From contig DCHL01000128.1 in NCBI GenBank assembly GCA_002317595.1, positions 1-17,896 of the forward strand: DNA of 17,896 nt, written 5' to 3'. The notes under the pieces are model-generated. The model saw only the letters and a program-made list of their open reading frames with translations. It was not told the DNA's origin and made no database searches. Both the position numbers and the translations under genes were made by a program. Shown in pieces: positions 6,279-14,207 of the stretch (positions within the stretch are counted from its first letter, which is position 1; each line of letters starts with the position of its first letter). This stretch comes from Lachnospiraceae bacterium UBA1753. GTDB taxonomy: Bacteria; Bacillota; Clostridia; Lachnospirales; Lachnospiraceae.

Positions 6279-8720
6279 TTACTCCTTAAACTTAGCTATG
6301 GTCACTCCGGCATCGCCTTCGCCATATTCAGCAAGTCTATATTCAGAGATATATGGCGACTTGCGAAGGTGCTGATGGACTGCTGCCCTCAGTGCTCCCG
6401 TTCCTTTTCCATGAACAATCCTTACCTGTGCTATGCGTGACAGGTATGCATCATCTAAAAATTTATCGAGCTCAACTAACGCCTCATCTACTGTCATCCC
6501 GATAAGCTTGACCTCAGAGGTTGCGGTGGATGCCTTTTCCATCTTCATCTTGCTGATACCGCTCTTATTCTTACCAAAGGCACCAGGTGTCCCACTCTTC
6601 TTTCTTGCCAGTACTCCAGGCCCTGTAATGGTCTCCTCCTGCACTTCCTGCAGATCCTTGACGTTTACCTGTGTCTTAAGGATACCGCACTGAACAAAGA
6701 GATTTCCCTTCGCATCAGGCAGTGAAGTCACTGTTCCTGTTACATTCATTGAAACCACCCTGACCATATCGCCCTTCTTAATTTTTGATGGGTCTATAGC
6801 CTTTTCAGGTTCAACATTTTTCTTCTGCCCCATGCCGGAAGAAGCAGCATTCTTCATGGAATTACGGATTCTCTCGCGATCCTTTTCCATAGCCTTTATT
6901 TCATCGATGCTTCCATATTTCTGGAAGTTTCTGATTGTCTCGTCGGCCGTATCCTTGGCCTCCTGCAGGATTGCCCGTGCCTCTGCCTTGGCCTCCTCGA
7001 TGATTCTGTCCCTGCTGTCTTCAAGTCGCTCAGACTGGCTTCTTGTCTTGTCCTTCATTGACTGCGCCTGGCGCTTGAAGTCCTCGACCTTCTCCCGCTC
7101 CTTCTCAAGAGCAATTCTGCTCTTCTCAAGTTCTGCGATGACATCCTCAAAGCTCTTGTCCGAATCATCAAGATTTCTCTTGGCTTCATCGATAATCCCC
7201 GCCGGAACACCGAGCTTTCTTGAGATTGCAAAGGCGTTACTCTTTCCGGGAATTCCTATGAGCAGTCTGTAGGTCGGGCTCAGGGTATTCACATCAAACT
7301 CGCAGCATCCGTTCTCCACGCCGCTCTCTGTCAGGGCAAAAATCTTTAGCTCTGAATAGTGGGTTGTGGCCATTCCAAGGGCACCCCTGTTGTGAATGTC
7401 CCTAAGAATTGCAATGGCAAGTGCCGCTCCCTCTGTGGGGTCAGTTCCTGCACAGAGCTCATCAAACAGACAGAGCGACTTATCGTCTGCATGCTTTAGG
7501 ATATAGACAATATTTTTCATATGAGACGAGAATGTGGACAGGCTCTGCTCTATCGACTGCTCATCTCCAATATCAGCGTAAACCTCGGTAAACACGGGAA
7601 GTTCAGACTGATCCTTGCAGGGAATCTGAAGTCCCGACTGCCCCATAAGGGCAAGAAGTCCGCAGGTTTTAAGGGACACGGTCTTACCACCTGTGTTAGG
7701 TCCTGTGATTACAAGCAGGGAATAATCCTCACCAAGCCTGATATCAACCGGAACGACCTTTTTAGGGTCCAGAAGTGGATGCCTCGCCTTGCGCAGGTTA
7801 ATCCTGTGCTCATCGTTATAAACCGGCCTGCTGCCATTCATGCTTATGGCAAGTCTGCCACGGGCAAAAATGAAATCAAGCTCAGTAAGTGTCTTATAAT
7901 CAAAAGTCAGATTTTCCGTATGTGGGCGGCAGGCGTTTGATAATTCAGCGAGAACCTTGAGTATCTCCTGCTCCTCCGCCATCATAAGTTCCTTAAGGTC
8001 ATTGTTCAGCTTCACAACAGACGCCGGCTCGATAAAAAGTGTTGAGCCAGTGGAGGACTGGTCATGAATCATTCCTGGAACCTGGTTCTTGTATTCTGCC
8101 TTTACTGGAAGACAGTACCTGTCTCCTCTCATGGTTACAACTGCATCCTGAAGGTAATTCCTGAGGGAGCCGTTTACCAGCTGGTTCATCTGTGTGTGAA
8201 TCCTGTCACCGGTAATCTTCATCTGCCTGCGCACATTCTTAAGTCCTGAAGAGGCTTCATCTGCCACCTCATCCTCAGACACGATGCAGCGCCTTATCTC
8301 TGTACTTACCAAAGTCAATGGCTCAAGCAGTGAAAAAAATTCACTCAGCGAGTCTCTTGTGTCATTTTCCTCTGCATCAGAGAGTCTGTCTTCCCTCTTC
8401 CTTCCGTATGCCTTTACCTTCGCGGTAATCTCAAGAAGCGAGGCTATCCTCATGAGATCCTCAATTCCAAGATTGCCACCCACATCAAGGCGCTTTACGG
8501 AAGCGAGGATATTTTTTACACCGGAAAATGATACTGAGCCATCCGCAAAAATTCTTGAGACGGCATCCTCCGTCTCCCTCTGCAGGCGCTCAATCTCCGC
8601 CAGACTGACAGACGGCGTCAGTGTTTTACATCTGTTTTTTCCATCAGAAGTAGAGGCTTCCTGAGAAAGCCTCTCTGTTATTTTTTCATATTCAAGTATT
8701 TGTAATGCTTTGGGATTCAT
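6279..8720 (-). CDS. mutS2: MutS2 (RqcU) ATPase, ribosome collision/recombination factor
   Basis: At 813 residues this is a full-length MutS2. It has the MutS core and lever, the Walker A motif GPNTGGKT at about 340-347, Walker B (LCLFDELCAGTDP) and the signature region DEQSIEQSLSTFSSHM. A long coiled coil follows at about 520-640 (rich in Glu, Lys and Arg), a KOW-like segment (IKKGDMVRVV) and a C-terminal Smr domain ending the protein (HGKGTGALR). MutS2 lacks the mismatch-reading domain of MutS; in Bacillus it splits collided ribosomes and in Helicobacter it suppresses recombination. The Smr domain here reads VKLIGMTVDEA where LDLRG is usual, so the Asp and Arg linked to Smr nuclease activity are missing. 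The gene starts 3 bases after the response regulator stop, with a modest AGG site, and ends 5 bases before the kinase start, implying translational coupling. Confidence 0.96.
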   Translation of the reverse strand: MNPKALQILEYEKITERLSQEASTSDGKNRCKTLTPSVSLAEIERLQRETEDAVSRIFADGSVSFSGVKNILASVKRLDVGGNLGIEDLMRIASLLEITAKVKAYGRKREDRLSDAEENDTRDSLSEFFSLLEPLTLVSTEIRRCIVSEDEVADEASSGLKNVRRQMKITGDRIHTQMNQLVNGSLRNYLQDAVVTMRGDRYCLPVKAEYKNQVPGMIHDQSSTGSTLFIEPASVVKLNNDLKELMMAEEQEILKVLAELSNACRPHTENLTFDYKTLTELDFIFARGRLAISMNGSRPVYNDEHRINLRKARHPLLDPKKVVPVDIRLGEDYSLLVITGPNTGGKTVSLKTCGLLALMGQSGLQIPCKDQSELPVFTEVYADIGDEQSIEQSLSTFSSHMKNIVYILKHADDKSLCLFDELCAGTDPTEGAALAIAILRDIHNRGALGMATTHYSELKIFALTESGVENGCCEFDVNTLSPTYRLLIGIPGKSNAFAISRKLGVPAGIIDEAKRNLDDSDKSFEDVIAELEKSRIALEKEREKVEDFKRQAQSMKDKTRSQSERLEDSRDRIIEEAKAEARAILQEAKDTADETIRNFQKYGSIDEIKAMEKDRERIRNSMKNAASSGMGQKKNVEPEKAIDPSKIKKGDMVRVVSMNVTGTVTSLPDAKGNLFVQCGILKTQVNVKDLQEVQEETITGPGVLARKKSGTPGAFGKNKSGISKMKMEKASTATSEVKLIGMTVDEALVELDKFLDDAYLSRIAQVRIVHGKGTGALRAAVHQHLRKSPYISEYRLAEYGEGDAGVTIAKFKE

Positions 8721-8723
8721 ATA

Positions 8724-9443
8724 CTACCTATATGTCTCGAATTTGTATCCGATACCCCACACAGTGCCAATCTTCCAGGCTCTGTGGTCCTTAATCTTCT
8801 CTCTGAGTCGCTTGATATGAACGTCGACAGTCCTTGTGTCGCCGACATACTCGTATCCCCAGATGTGGTCAAGAAGCTGTTCTCTTGTAAATACCCTGTT
8901 GGGCGAAGCTGCCAGGAAATAGAGAAGCTCAATCTCCTTGGGCGGCATGTCAAGATTCCTGCCCATGTAGGTCACTGAATAATTTGTCAGATTCACTGTG
9001 AGGTCAGGATACTCCACGCACTCCACATTCACTCCGCTGGTTACAGGTGTCTCCACTACAGGCTGAGCTACCTGGCTGCATCTTCTGAGCACAGCCTTGG
9101 CCCTTGCAATAAGCTCCTTTGAGTCAAAGGGCTTCTCAAGGTAGTCGTCCGCTCCAAGCTCAAGACCCAACACCTTATCAAACACTTCTCCTTTTGCGGA
9201 GAGCATGATAATCGGGACCTGTGACTTCGTCCTGATCTCGCGGCACACCTGATATCCATCAATACCTGGAAGCATCAGGTCAAGAATAATTAAATTGGGG
9301 TGGAACGAATCAAACTGGAGCAGCGCGCTCTCACCATCGGGCGCAGTCTGCGTCTCGAAACATTCCTTTGTGAAATAGAGCGATATAAGCTCTGCTATAT
9401 TTTCATCGTCATCTACAATAAGTATTTTCTGCTTATCTGCCAT
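8724..9443 (-). CDS. OmpR/PhoB-family response regulator
   Basis: A 239-residue two-domain regulator. The receiver domain (about 4-118) has the acidic pocket DDD at 11-13, the phospho-acceptor Asp55 in IILDLMLPGIDG, a Ser at 82 in the switch position and Lys104 in YLEKPF. The C-terminal winged helix (about 140-237) shows the PhoB-type elements PPKEIELLYFL, RVFTREQLLDHIWGY and RTVDVHIKRLREKI, ending WGIGYKF. GGAAGGA precedes the ATG. It starts 5 bases after trmL and is followed, 3 bases on, by mutS2 and then the histidine kinase that probably phosphorylates it. PhoP/SrrA-type labels are possible but the targets cannot be read from here. Confidence 0.95.
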   Translation of the reverse strand: MADKQKILIVDDDENIAELISLYFTKECFETQTAPDGESALLQFDSFHPNLIILDLMLPGIDGYQVCREIRTKSQVPIIMLSAKGEVFDKVLGLELGADDYLEKPFDSKELIARAKAVLRRCSQVAQPVVETPVTSGVNVECVEYPDLTVNLTNYSVTYMGRNLDMPPKEIELLYFLAASPNRVFTREQLLDHIWGYEYVGDTRTVDVHIKRLREKIKDHRAWKIGTVWGIGYKFETYR

Positions 9444-9448
9444 CGTTG

Positions 9449-9964
9449 TTAATCCTTCCAGGTAAGTCTGTGAAGCTGACCGCAGCTCTCCATCCCCGCA
9501 AACTCATTCTGCCTGAGGGCCTCATAGAGAACTATAGCAACGCTGTTGGAGAGATTGAGCGACCTGATTTCCTCATTCATAGGAATTCTGATACAGTCGT
9601 CTTCTCTCTCCACCAGTATCTCTTCGGGAATACCCGCACTCTCCTTGCCGAACATAATGAAATCATTATCCCCGTAGGTTACGTCTGTATATTTCTGGTG
9701 CGCCTTTGTGGTTGCCAAAAATAACCGAGGTGCATTCTCCAAATCGCTGGTAAATCCATTTTTCTCAAGAAAATCTGCAAAATTCACATACGTGGTAACA
9801 TCAAGGTCCTTCCAGTAATCCATGCCTGCCCTTTTAAGGGCCTTTTCACTGAGAGAAAAACCGAGAGGCTCGATCAGATGGAGCCTGGTTCCGGTTGCCA
9901 CGCATGTTCTTCCGATATTTCCAGTATTTGCCGGAATCTCCGGCTGGTGCAATACAATATTCAT
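9449..9964 (-). CDS. trmL: tRNA (cytidine(34)-2'-O)-methyltransferase TrmL
   Basis: A 171-residue SPOUT-family (trefoil-knot) enzyme that 2'-O-methylates the wobble nucleotide of certain leucine tRNAs. Family motifs are all present: MNIVLHQPEIPANTGNIGRTC at the start, LIEPLGFSL, the SAM-loop sequence DFIMFGKESAGIPEEIL and the knot motif IPMNEEIRSLNLSNSVAIVLYE. I chose ATG at 9964 because the family begins with MNIVL and the aminotransferase stop lies one base before it (TAG G ATG), a layout typical of coupled translation. A TTG at 9991 would lie inside the aminotransferase gene and add unmatched residues. The response regulator gene begins 5 bases after the stop. Confidence 0.95.
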   Translation of the reverse strand: MNIVLHQPEIPANTGNIGRTCVATGTRLHLIEPLGFSLSEKALKRAGMDYWKDLDVTTYVNFADFLEKNGFTSDLENAPRLFLATTKAHQKYTDVTYGDNDFIMFGKESAGIPEEILVEREDDCIRIPMNEEIRSLNLSNSVAIVLYEALRQNEFAGMESCGQLHRLTWKD

Positions 9965-9965
9965 C

Positions 9966-11141
9966 CTATTTTGCGGCCCTGAGCCTCTCAACGAATACCT
10001 TTAACTTACCGATAGCCAGTTTAAGATTCTCAATAGAATATGCGTAAGAAATTCTGATAAAGCCTTCACCGCAGTCACCGAAAGCTGATCCGGGAACCAC
10101 TGCCACCTTCTCTTCCATAAGGAACCTTGTACAGAATTCTTCTGACGTCATTCCAAACTCTGCAATGCAGGGGAAAATATAGAAGGCACCGAAGGGCTCA
10201 AAGCAGGGGAGGTTCATCTCCTTAAATGCATTTACAAGGAAACGGCGGCGCTGGTTGTACGCCTCCCTCATCTCCTTGACATCATCATCACCATTCTTGA
10301 TTGCCTCCACTGCAGCATACTGGCTGGTGGTAGGAGCGCACATGATTGCGTACTGGTGAATCTTCGTCATCTGCTCAATGATCACCTTAGGTCCGCAGGC
10401 ATATCCAAGTCTCCATCCAGTCATGGCATATGACTTGGAGAAACCATTGATGAGGATGGTCCTCTCCTTCATACCTGGAATGCTTGCGATTGACACATGG
10501 TCGTCCTTGTATGAGAGCTCTGCATAAATCTCATCAGACATTACATAAATGTCCTTCTCTATGCAGACCTTTGCTATAGCCTCAAGATCCGACTTCTCAA
10601 GAATTGCTCCTGTCGGATTGTTGGGGAAGGGAAGCACAAGCACCTTCGTCTTGTCTGTTATTGCATCAAGGAGTTCCTGGGCTGTAAGTCGGAAATCATT
10701 CTCATTCTTAAGCTCAATGATAACTGGCTTTGCTCCTGCCAGGATTGCACAGGGCTCATATGATACATACGAGGGCTGTGGAATGAGCACTTCCTCTCCT
10801 ACGCCTGGATTAATCATGGCACGGAGTCCTACATCAATTGCCTCTGATCCACCAACGGTAATGATTACCTCTGACTTCGGATCATATTTTACTGAAAATC
10901 TTCTGTCTAAATACTTACAAATCTCCTCTCTCAGCTCAAGAAGTCCTGAGTTGGAGGTATAAAAGGTCTTTCCCTTCTCGAGGGAATAGATACCCTCATC
11001 TCTGATGTGCCAGGGAGTATCGAAATCAGGCTCACCAACACCAAGAGAGATTGCATCGCTCATCTCATTAACAATGTCAAAAAATTTACGGATGCCCGAG
11101 GGCTTCATATTTACAACCTGGTCTGCTACAGGGTTTCTCAC
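9966..11141 (-). CDS. PLP-dependent class I/II aminotransferase (PatA/AspB-like)
   Basis: A 391-residue fold-type I aminotransferase, probably acting on aromatic or other amino acids with 2-oxoglutarate. Residues seen: GEPDFDTPWHI near the start, NNPTG at about 174-178, the cofactor Asp in SDEIYAEL (about 203), the PLP-binding Lys236 in FSKSYAMTGWRLGY and the substrate Arg in FIRISYAYS near the end. The start is a GTG at 11141 that overlaps the upstream Lrp-type gene by four bases (GTGA), and the conserved sequence MRNPVADQVVNMKPSGIRKF begins there. The overlap with an Lrp/AsnC regulator gene suggests that the regulator controls or senses amino acids handled by this enzyme. Exact substrate cannot be told from sequence. 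Confidence 0.93.
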   Translation of the reverse strand: MRNPVADQVVNMKPSGIRKFFDIVNEMSDAISLGVGEPDFDTPWHIRDEGIYSLEKGKTFYTSNSGLLELREEICKYLDRRFSVKYDPKSEVIITVGGSEAIDVGLRAMINPGVGEEVLIPQPSYVSYEPCAILAGAKPVIIELKNENDFRLTAQELLDAITDKTKVLVLPFPNNPTGAILEKSDLEAIAKVCIEKDIYVMSDEIYAELSYKDDHVSIASIPGMKERTILINGFSKSYAMTGWRLGYACGPKVIIEQMTKIHQYAIMCAPTTSQYAAVEAIKNGDDDVKEMREAYNQRRRFLVNAFKEMNLPCFEPFGAFYIFPCIAEFGMTSEEFCTRFLMEEKVAVVPGSAFGDCGEGFIRISYAYSIENLKLAIGKLKVFVERLRAAK

Positions 11142-11629
11142 GGTGTCACCATCATCCTTTCATCTTCATATTTTTTCTCAAGAATTGTTCCATGGTCCTT
11201 GTATTTCTTGAGAATGAAGTTTGTCTGTGTACTGATTACTGTATCCAGTGTTGACAGCTTATCTGTTACAAAGGATGATACCTCCTTCAGTGTCCTTCCC
11301 TCGAGCATAACCATGAGGTCAAAGCTTCCTGACATGAGATATACTGATGTAACCTCGGGGTATTTATAGATACGCTCTGCAATATCATCAAAGCCCTTGC
11401 CTCTCTGAGGTGTAACTCTGACCTCTATCATTGCAGAAACCTTCTCTGCTGCTGTCTTGTCCCAATCAATGATTGTATGGTATCCGCAGATAATTCCATC
11501 CGCCTCCATCGCTGCCAGTTCCGCAACTACAGTCGCCTCGTCAACTCCGAGAATAACCGCAAGTTCCTTAAGGTCAACACGGCTGTTCTTCTCAATAAAT
11601 GTAAGAATCTTTAATCTTGTATCGTTCAT
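11138..11629 (-). CDS. Lrp/AsnC-family transcriptional regulator
   Basis: A 163-residue regulator with an N-terminal winged helix-turn-helix (about 1-50, RLKILTFIEKNSRVDLKELA) and a C-terminal RAM ligand-binding domain (about 65-145, VSAMIEVRVTPQRGKGFDDIA, VYLMSGSFDLMVMLEGR). Members bind DNA as dimers or octamers and respond to amino acids. ATG at 11629 is chosen for the AAAGGA site 5 bases upstream and the family-typical MNDTRLKIL; ATG at 11647 is the alternative. It is the first gene of the long operon. A TATAAT sequence about 50 bases upstream could be its promoter. The gene overlaps the aminotransferase start by four bases. Confidence 0.92.
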   Translation of the reverse strand: MNDTRLKILTFIEKNSRVDLKELAVILGVDEATVVAELAAMEADGIICGYHTIIDWDKTAAEKVSAMIEVRVTPQRGKGFDDIAERIYKYPEVTSVYLMSGSFDLMVMLEGRTLKEVSSFVTDKLSTLDTVISTQTNFILKKYKDHGTILEKKYEDERMMVTP

Positions 11630-11680
11630 TTCTGTCCTTTCCGGCATTCATTGTGCCATTTCATCTGCCTAAACTGGCGT

Positions 11681-11686
11681 ATTATA
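11681..11686 (-). promoter_or_regulatory. Candidate -10 element of the lrp-to-rlmD operon
   Basis: A perfect TATAAT on the minus strand in the 77-base gap between vanW and the Lrp-type gene. No convincing -35 lies 16-18 bases upstream. It is the only clear -10 in the gap before a nine-gene run. Its position predicts a leader of about 45 bases. Confidence 0.4.
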
Positions 11687-11706
11687 ACCTGATTATTGAC
11701 GGCCCA

Positions 11707-13236
11707 TCAGTCCTGGGCCTCCTCCGCGGCTGCCTCAGCAGCCTGCTCCGCCGCCGCAATATTCGCTGCATTGGCTGCACTTACAAGCTGCGCCGCAACT
11801 GCACTGCAGTAATCGCTGGACTGCGTCCCAATTGCCGCACTCATCGCACCTGTCACATCTCCTCCTGTTCCGTAGGTAACGGTCCTCGGTGATGCCATAT
11901 ACGTACTTGAGTTAAGCTTAACCCTGTCAGTCTCCTGACCATCTTCCTTCACAATCTTCCAGTAGTTGGCTGTATAACCCGTATGCGCAGACTGGCTGGT
12001 CCTATATCCCACCGGCTGGCTGGGGTCTGCTATAATCTTCTCACCCTCAGGAACAGTCTCTGAAATCATCTCTGACTCGAATTCAAGCTTCCTGCTTTCA
12101 GGTCTTGTCTCCTTACCATAGATGGTGAAGGTTATTTTTTTCTCATCAGTCGTACTTCCCGCAATATAGATGGGGTATTCTGTGCTGTTCGTGAACTTAA
12201 AGTCCTTGGACGTTCCCGATATCGCTGCATCCGCAGACAGATCCACATAGCTTACAACCATTGAATGGTTGGAGCGTTCATCGACCTGAAGCTCCGCCCT
12301 GATGACTGCATTGTAAAGTGTTGATGACACCTGGCAGATACCGCCGCCTAATGTCTCAACGACAAGTCCATTGTTGTAGGAACCCGCCAGATAATATCCA
12401 TTCTCTTCCGTAAACGGGCTGACCTTCTCATACACTGAAAGCTGCTCTCCCGGATACAGGAGTGTTCCGTTGATAAGCGAGCAGCCGTTTCTTACATTGG
12501 CCGATCTTCCTGATGCCGACGTTGAGAAGCTCGTTGTAAATGTGCCGAGCACATCCTTGACCTGCTCGAGGTCCTCGGTCTTTCCCTTAGGCTCAACGGT
12601 CGCCGTCGCCAGGTCAATCTTCGTATCCTCCCGTGTCCACAGAGTCTCAAGATAATCCCTGACCTTGGTCACTGATGCGTCCACGTCTACTGCAATACCG
12701 TCCTGTCCAGGTGTCACAACAAAGCTGCCGCCCTCTCTTGACAGCGACGCATCCACTGCTGTCTGGTCGTAGGTCGTACATTTTTCATTTATTATTTTTT
12801 CTATTGATTTTTCATCAAACTGCAGCTTGATATCATAGACCTTGTTTGCACGCTCTAAGTCCTTCATCTCCTTGAATCTGGCGACAACATTACCCTCGCG
12901 TCCAAGTGCCGTGGCTTCGTCTATTATTTCCGGGTTCTTCCAGGTCAGACCAAGACTGCCAGCAGATGCCTCCACGAAATTATCGTTCACGGTATTTAGC
13001 TGAACCGTCTTATTCGACAGCCCGGCTATATATTTTGTCACCGCATTCCTGGCCTCATCGCTGGTCATCCCCGACAGATTGATTGAACCGGCGTAGACAC
13101 CGTTCTTAATCTTTCCATCGTCATTGACTACATATCCGTAGGCCTTATCTGCCTTCAGACTGACAATAGCTGCTATTGTGAAAAAAATGACCGCCACTGC
13201 TGTCAGTCTCACAATCAATTTTTTCATAACTTTCAT
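11707..13236 (-). CDS. VanW-family secreted/anchored cell-wall protein
   Basis: A 509-residue exported protein. Residues 1-33 form a signal peptide or anchor (KK, hydrophobic 8-27). About 45-220 resembles the peptidoglycan-binding-4 repeats found before VanW domains. The VanW domain at about 225-360 has the family signature GGGICQVSSTLYNAV at 297-311 and the NHSMVVSYV motif. A G5-like segment follows (about 390-460, ending SPRTVTYGTGG), then an Ala-rich tail (about 480-509). VanW proteins occur in some vancomycin-resistance clusters, but most, like this one, are chromosomal cell-envelope proteins of unknown reaction. No van resistance gene is present. The ribosome binding site is weak; Met4 is an alternative start. 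It follows a 37-residue membrane-protein gene by 21 bases and probably shares its transcript. Confidence 0.9.
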   Translation of the reverse strand: MKVMKKLIVRLTAVAVIFFTIAAIVSLKADKAYGYVVNDDGKIKNGVYAGSINLSGMTSDEARNAVTKYIAGLSNKTVQLNTVNDNFVEASAGSLGLTWKNPEIIDEATALGREGNVVARFKEMKDLERANKVYDIKLQFDEKSIEKIINEKCTTYDQTAVDASLSREGGSFVVTPGQDGIAVDVDASVTKVRDYLETLWTREDTKIDLATATVEPKGKTEDLEQVKDVLGTFTTSFSTSASGRSANVRNGCSLINGTLLYPGEQLSVYEKVSPFTEENGYYLAGSYNNGLVVETLGGGICQVSSTLYNAVIRAELQVDERSNHSMVVSYVDLSADAAISGTSKDFKFTNSTEYPIYIAGSTTDEKKITFTIYGKETRPESRKLEFESEMISETVPEGEKIIADPSQPVGYRTSQSAHTGYTANYWKIVKEDGQETDRVKLNSSTYMASPRTVTYGTGGDVTGAMSAAIGTQSSDYCSAVAAQLVSAANAANIAAAEQAAEAAAEEAQD

Positions 13237-13257
13237 CTGTTCATTCTGCTATAATGA

Positions 13258-13371
13258 TTACATACCTGAAAAGACAGATACGCACATCGGAACTACCATG
13301 GCAAGCACAAGAATCAGGATGATAATTGTACTTACAAGCTTTCTGTTCTTCTTAGTAAACCAACTAAACAT
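13258..13371 (-). CDS. Small single-pass membrane protein, 37 residues
   Basis: The ORF starts MFSWFTKKNRKLVST, continues with one hydrophobic helix (about residues 14-35, Ile/Leu/Val-rich) and stops at 13258. Support for a real gene is the very good site GGAAGGAGC five bases before the ATG, a promoter with an extended -10 about 60 bases upstream and the position just before vanW. A longer in-frame reading to 13644 exists but overlaps the divergent gene and lacks such a site. Positive charges before the helix predict an inside N-terminus. Function unknown; similar short membrane proteins are common and often unannotated in Clostridia. Confidence 0.7.
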   Translation of the reverse strand: MFSWFTKKNRKLVSTIIILILVLAMVVPMCVSVFSGM

Positions 13372-13386
13372 ATTGCTCCTTCCATA

Positions 13387-13407
13387 GGCGATTATGAAAC
13401 TATCGCC
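13387..13407 (-). repeat. Inverted repeat in the leader of the small membrane-protein gene
   Basis: A perfect 6-base stem, GGCGAT and ATCGCC, separated by 9 bases. It lies between the predicted transcription start and the ribosome binding site (13375-13383), ending four bases from it. It could be an operator or an RNA hairpin that affects translation; there is no U-run, so it is not a terminator. Confidence 0.45.
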
Positions 13408-13429
13408 ATAATAATAATTCAATTTGAGT

Positions 13430-13459
13430 ATTATACCATATTGGAGCACATATTTACAA
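13430..13459 (-). promoter_or_regulatory. Promoter of the small membrane protein-vanW operon
   Basis: On the minus strand the extended -10 TGGTATAAT occupies 13430-13438, and a -35-like TTGTAA lies 18 bases upstream at 13454-13459. Initiation near 13423 gives a leader of about 50 bases containing the inverted repeat. This is one of the best promoter matches in the window. Confidence 0.6.
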
Positions 13460-13492
13460 TTTACAAACAACAACGCAGGGAGATATTTCATC

Positions 13493-14137
13493 ATGAAAAT
13501 GCCCATAATGACAGCATTTCTATTTTTTATTGCCATACTGACCTTCCAGATTAAGCGTTCTGACCGCAACAGGGACAGAGCGGAGGATGAATTCTGGGAG
13601 CGCGAGCGCAAGGCCAATTTCACCAGGAAGAAGGACATCGACAACCTCGCCTACATTCCCTTCAGCCTTTCTGACCTCCCGATACACACCGAACTTGACG
13701 ATGTGAGGATCCAGGAGTTCATCCAAGAGCTCTCAGATCTCGAAGGGAAGAGAATCTTCAACTGCACTGGCAAGTCCAACACAGACCTTAAGCTCGAGTA
13801 CGGTGCTCCAAACATCACAAGGCTGACAGAATATGACCTGAACTACACAACTCTCGTCAGGAATATTGCCCGCCTTGCGGAAAAATATCTTGAGATTGCA
13901 GCCTCCCCCTCGGAGGGTGTTGATTCTGATGTCCTCAGCAGGGATGCGGAGACTCTGCTGACCTACGGCATTTCCATCGGCTCAGACGTACGCCTCAACT
14001 ACGAACTACTGGGAAAAATATACGCGGACAGGTCTGAGTACGATAAAATAGATGAGCTCAAAAAAAGAGCCCTTGCTCTGAATTCCCTGAGCAAGGACCC
14101 TATCATCCGTTCTCTTGACGCCCTTCTTCCGGGCTGA
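13493..14137 (+). CDS. Uncharacterised membrane-anchored protein with helical C-terminal region
   Basis: I do not recognise a named family. The 214-residue product has one membrane segment at about 5-20 directly after the start, then a charged stretch rich in Arg, Asp and Glu (about 21-48). Next comes a middle region (about 52-110, with LPIHTELDD and CTGKSNTDLKLEYGAPN) and a helical tail at about 112-210. The tail (RDAETLLTYGISIGSDVRL, KIYADRSEYDKIDELKKRAL) looks like TPR-type helix pairs. I chose ATG at 13493, with AGGGAG 10 bases upstream, because the membrane segment begins there; a longer frame from 13424 lacks support. It is divergent from the small protein-vanW operon and convergent with rfbF. 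Codon use matches its neighbours, so it is likely a resident gene. A scaffold role at the membrane is only a guess. Confidence 0.75.
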   Translation: MKMPIMTAFLFFIAILTFQIKRSDRNRDRAEDEFWERERKANFTRKKDIDNLAYIPFSLSDLPIHTELDDVRIQEFIQELSDLEGKRIFNCTGKSNTDLKLEYGAPNITRLTEYDLNYTTLVRNIARLAEKYLEIAASPSEGVDSDVLSRDAETLLTYGISIGSDVRLNYELLGKIYADRSEYDKIDELKKRALALNSLSKDPIIRSLDALLPG

Positions 14138-14207
14138 TATCTGCTATGAAATGAGGCTGTCAGCTACGCCAGATTTAATTATCCTGGCTGCTTTGAAGCA
14201 AGGTTTA

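Noticed and set aside
8724..9443. Sensor kinase and response regulator as a CRISPR- or element-linked regulatory pair
   Set aside because: Their composition matches the host operon and they are more than 4 kb from the junction, so there is no reason to tie them to the cas locus.
11707..13236. VanW-family gene as a vancomycin-resistance determinant
   Set aside because: No vanA/B ligase, vanH, vanX or vanS/R genes are nearby, and chromosomal VanW-domain proteins are common in Clostridia without resistance.
13250..13255. Plus-strand TATAAT near the small membrane-protein gene
   Set aside because: No -35 at a proper distance and no plus-strand gene starts within 200 bases; probably an AT-rich chance match.
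13372..13644. Longer minus-strand reading of the small membrane protein (to 13644)
   Set aside because: It would overlap the divergent gene and its own promoter, and has no ribosome binding site; the strong site at 13375-13383 supports the short form.
14168..14188. Hairpin GCCAG/CTGGC between the convergent plus-strand gene and rfbF
   Set aside because: Only a 5-base stem with an 11-base loop and no T-run on either strand; a real terminator for these convergent genes is not evident.
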